In this document: in pieces, positions 6,998 through 7,733 of the stretch
Layout of the letters: each line of letters begins with the position of its first letter
Numbering within the stretch: position 1 is the first letter of the stretch
NCBI GenBank assembly: GCA_900766825.1
Contig: CAAFWU010000093.1
Location: 1 to 7,733 of the forward strand
Direction of reading: 5' to 3'
Length of the DNA stretch: 7,733 nt
Origin: Bacteroidales bacterium
GTDB lineage: Bacteria; Bacteroidota; Bacteroidia; Bacteroidales; Marinilabiliaceae
Made by a program: the position numbers and the translations under genes
Notes under the pieces: generated by a model
What the model was told of the DNA's origin: nothing
What the model saw: only the letters and a program-made list of their open reading frames with translations
Database searches by the model: none

Positions 6998-7733
6998 TTA
7001 AATAGTTTCCTCTCTTATCTCGCACTCATGCTCTTTGTTCTTGCGGTTGTAGTTTACCGCCACCTTAAGTACGTTGCCATGGTAATGCTCCAAACCCTTG
7101 GTATAGTGCCTACTATCAATCTGCTTGAGAGCCACCTCCGTACTTTGGTCCACCTTAAGTTCTATAACAATGGCAGGTTTATTGGGAACATAAGGAATGA
7201 AGACTAAGTCGGCAACGCCCTCACCAATAGGGGTTTCCTTAAGAATTGTATAGTACTCAATGGCAGAAAAGTAAGCCAAATAGATGGCGAACTGCAGTGT
7301 AGCCTCATCATTATATGTCAAGATGGTTCCAATGCGAGAGTGTGCATTGCGCAGACCTTCGGCAACTTTGTCAGATTTGAGGGCAATGGTGTCTTCGAGC
7401 AATTGTGCGCTTTGGGCAAGCACTTCGTTGACCTTGTTATATCTATTTGCACGAGACACAATATACTTCCAGCGTTTCTGAATCTCCAGATTGGGAATTG
7501 TACAGGTTTTATTTTGAGCATCGTAAGACAGATAGCCAAGGTGAATGAGATAAGTAAGGATCTCATCGCGAGTCTCAATCTTATCCAGACTATTAAGGAA
7601 ACCGCTAACATCAACAGGCACCGACTCCTTGGTAAGCATCTTAATTATAGCCTCTTGTATGCCATCGGCATTGCGGTTGATTTGTTCCGAGATGGGCTCG
7701 TAGGAAGCAGTTTCTGGCCAATAGGAATTACAC
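6998..7733 (-). CDS. AAA-ATPase-like/PD-(D/E)XK paralogue, N-terminus beyond window
   Basis: The reading frame is open from the TAA at 6998-7000 to the right edge at 7733, giving 244 visible residues; the first internal Met (at 7639) is not the start. The visible part aligns without gaps to the last 244 residues of the neighbouring 528-aa protein, about 78% identical by hand count (roughly 53 differences). It opens with the SYWPETASYE segment and continues through SLDKIETRDEILTYL. The nuclease core is intact: GEGVADLVF, AIVIELKV (E-x-K) and ALKQID. By comparison, about 284 N-terminal residues, including the Walker motifs, should lie to the right of the window. The gap to the next gene is 12 bases, so the two are probably one transcript read leftward with this copy first. 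Sampled GC is about 37-48%, lower than the matching part of its partner. Confidence 0.85.
   Translation of the reverse strand, partial: CNSYWPETASYEPISEQINRNADGIQEAIIKMLTKESVPVDVSGFLNSLDKIETRDEILTYLIHLGYLSYDAQNKTCTIPNLEIQKRWKYIVSRANRYNKVNEVLAQSAQLLEDTIALKSDKVAEGLRNAHSRIGTILTYNDEATLQFAIYLAYFSAIEYYTILKETPIGEGVADLVFIPYVPNKPAIVIELKVDQSTEVALKQIDSRHYTKGLEHYHGNVLKVAVNYNRKNKEHECEIREETI
6998..7733 (-). repeat. Direct repeat unit 2 (paralogous 3' half, continues past edge)
   Basis: Partner of 5399-6134 in the same orientation. The repeat probably extends right of the window through the ATPase half of the gene. The divergence (about 22% at protein level) shows that the duplication is old or that the two copies arrived separately. 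Confidence 0.75.

Noticed and set aside
5399..7733. Transposon or insertion sequence explaining the duplicated genes
   Set aside because: No transposase motif, terminal inverted repeats or target duplications are visible; the repeat is coding and diverged.

Overview
The window looks like chromosomal DNA from a Bacteroidota member, probably a gut- or rumen-type Bacteroidales (Prevotella/Bacteroides-like). The reasons are the clustered exported polysaccharide-degrading enzymes typical of polysaccharide utilisation loci, A-rich start regions without a clear Shine-Dalgarno sequence, and a pair of AAA-ATPase-like/PD-(D/E)XK proteins of a kind often multiplied in these genomes. The genus cannot be fixed from this sequence alone.

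Left part (1-5256, + strand): the 3' end of a carbohydrate-degradation operon. It holds the C-terminal end of a family-43-type (five-bladed beta-propeller) glycosidase, apparently frameshifted near its visible 5' end. That fragment overlaps by 4 bases (ATGA) a complete exported GH35 beta-galactosidase with a discoidin-like C-terminal module. After 24 bases comes a 791-residue exported fusion of a GH105/GH88-type unsaturated-uronyl hydrolase and a DUF2264 domain. Together they point to side-chain removal from galactose- and uronic-acid-containing plant polysaccharides (pectic rhamnogalacturonan I or arabinogalactan): galactose by GH35, terminal uronic acids by the fusion protein, and perhaps arabinose or galactose by the GH43 enzyme. 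No SusC/SusD, sulfatase, lyase or regulator is in view, so the substrate is inferred.

Middle (5257-5398): a 142-base gap between convergent genes. It contains a strong hairpin placed almost midway between the two stop codons, probably a bidirectional terminator, followed by a G-rich stretch.

Right part (5399-7733, - strand): two tandem paralogues, each with a PD-(D/E)XK nuclease-like C-terminal domain. The downstream copy is complete (528 aa) and carries an AAA-ATPase-like N-terminal domain. The upstream copy runs off the window edge, with 244 aa visible and about 78% identity to its partner by hand alignment. They lie 12 bases apart and probably share a transcript. Their role is unknown; they are unrelated to the carbohydrate genes and have a clearly lower and uneven GC content. 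The most unusual items are the GH105-DUF2264 fusion and this tandem ATPase/nuclease pair with its composition mosaic.
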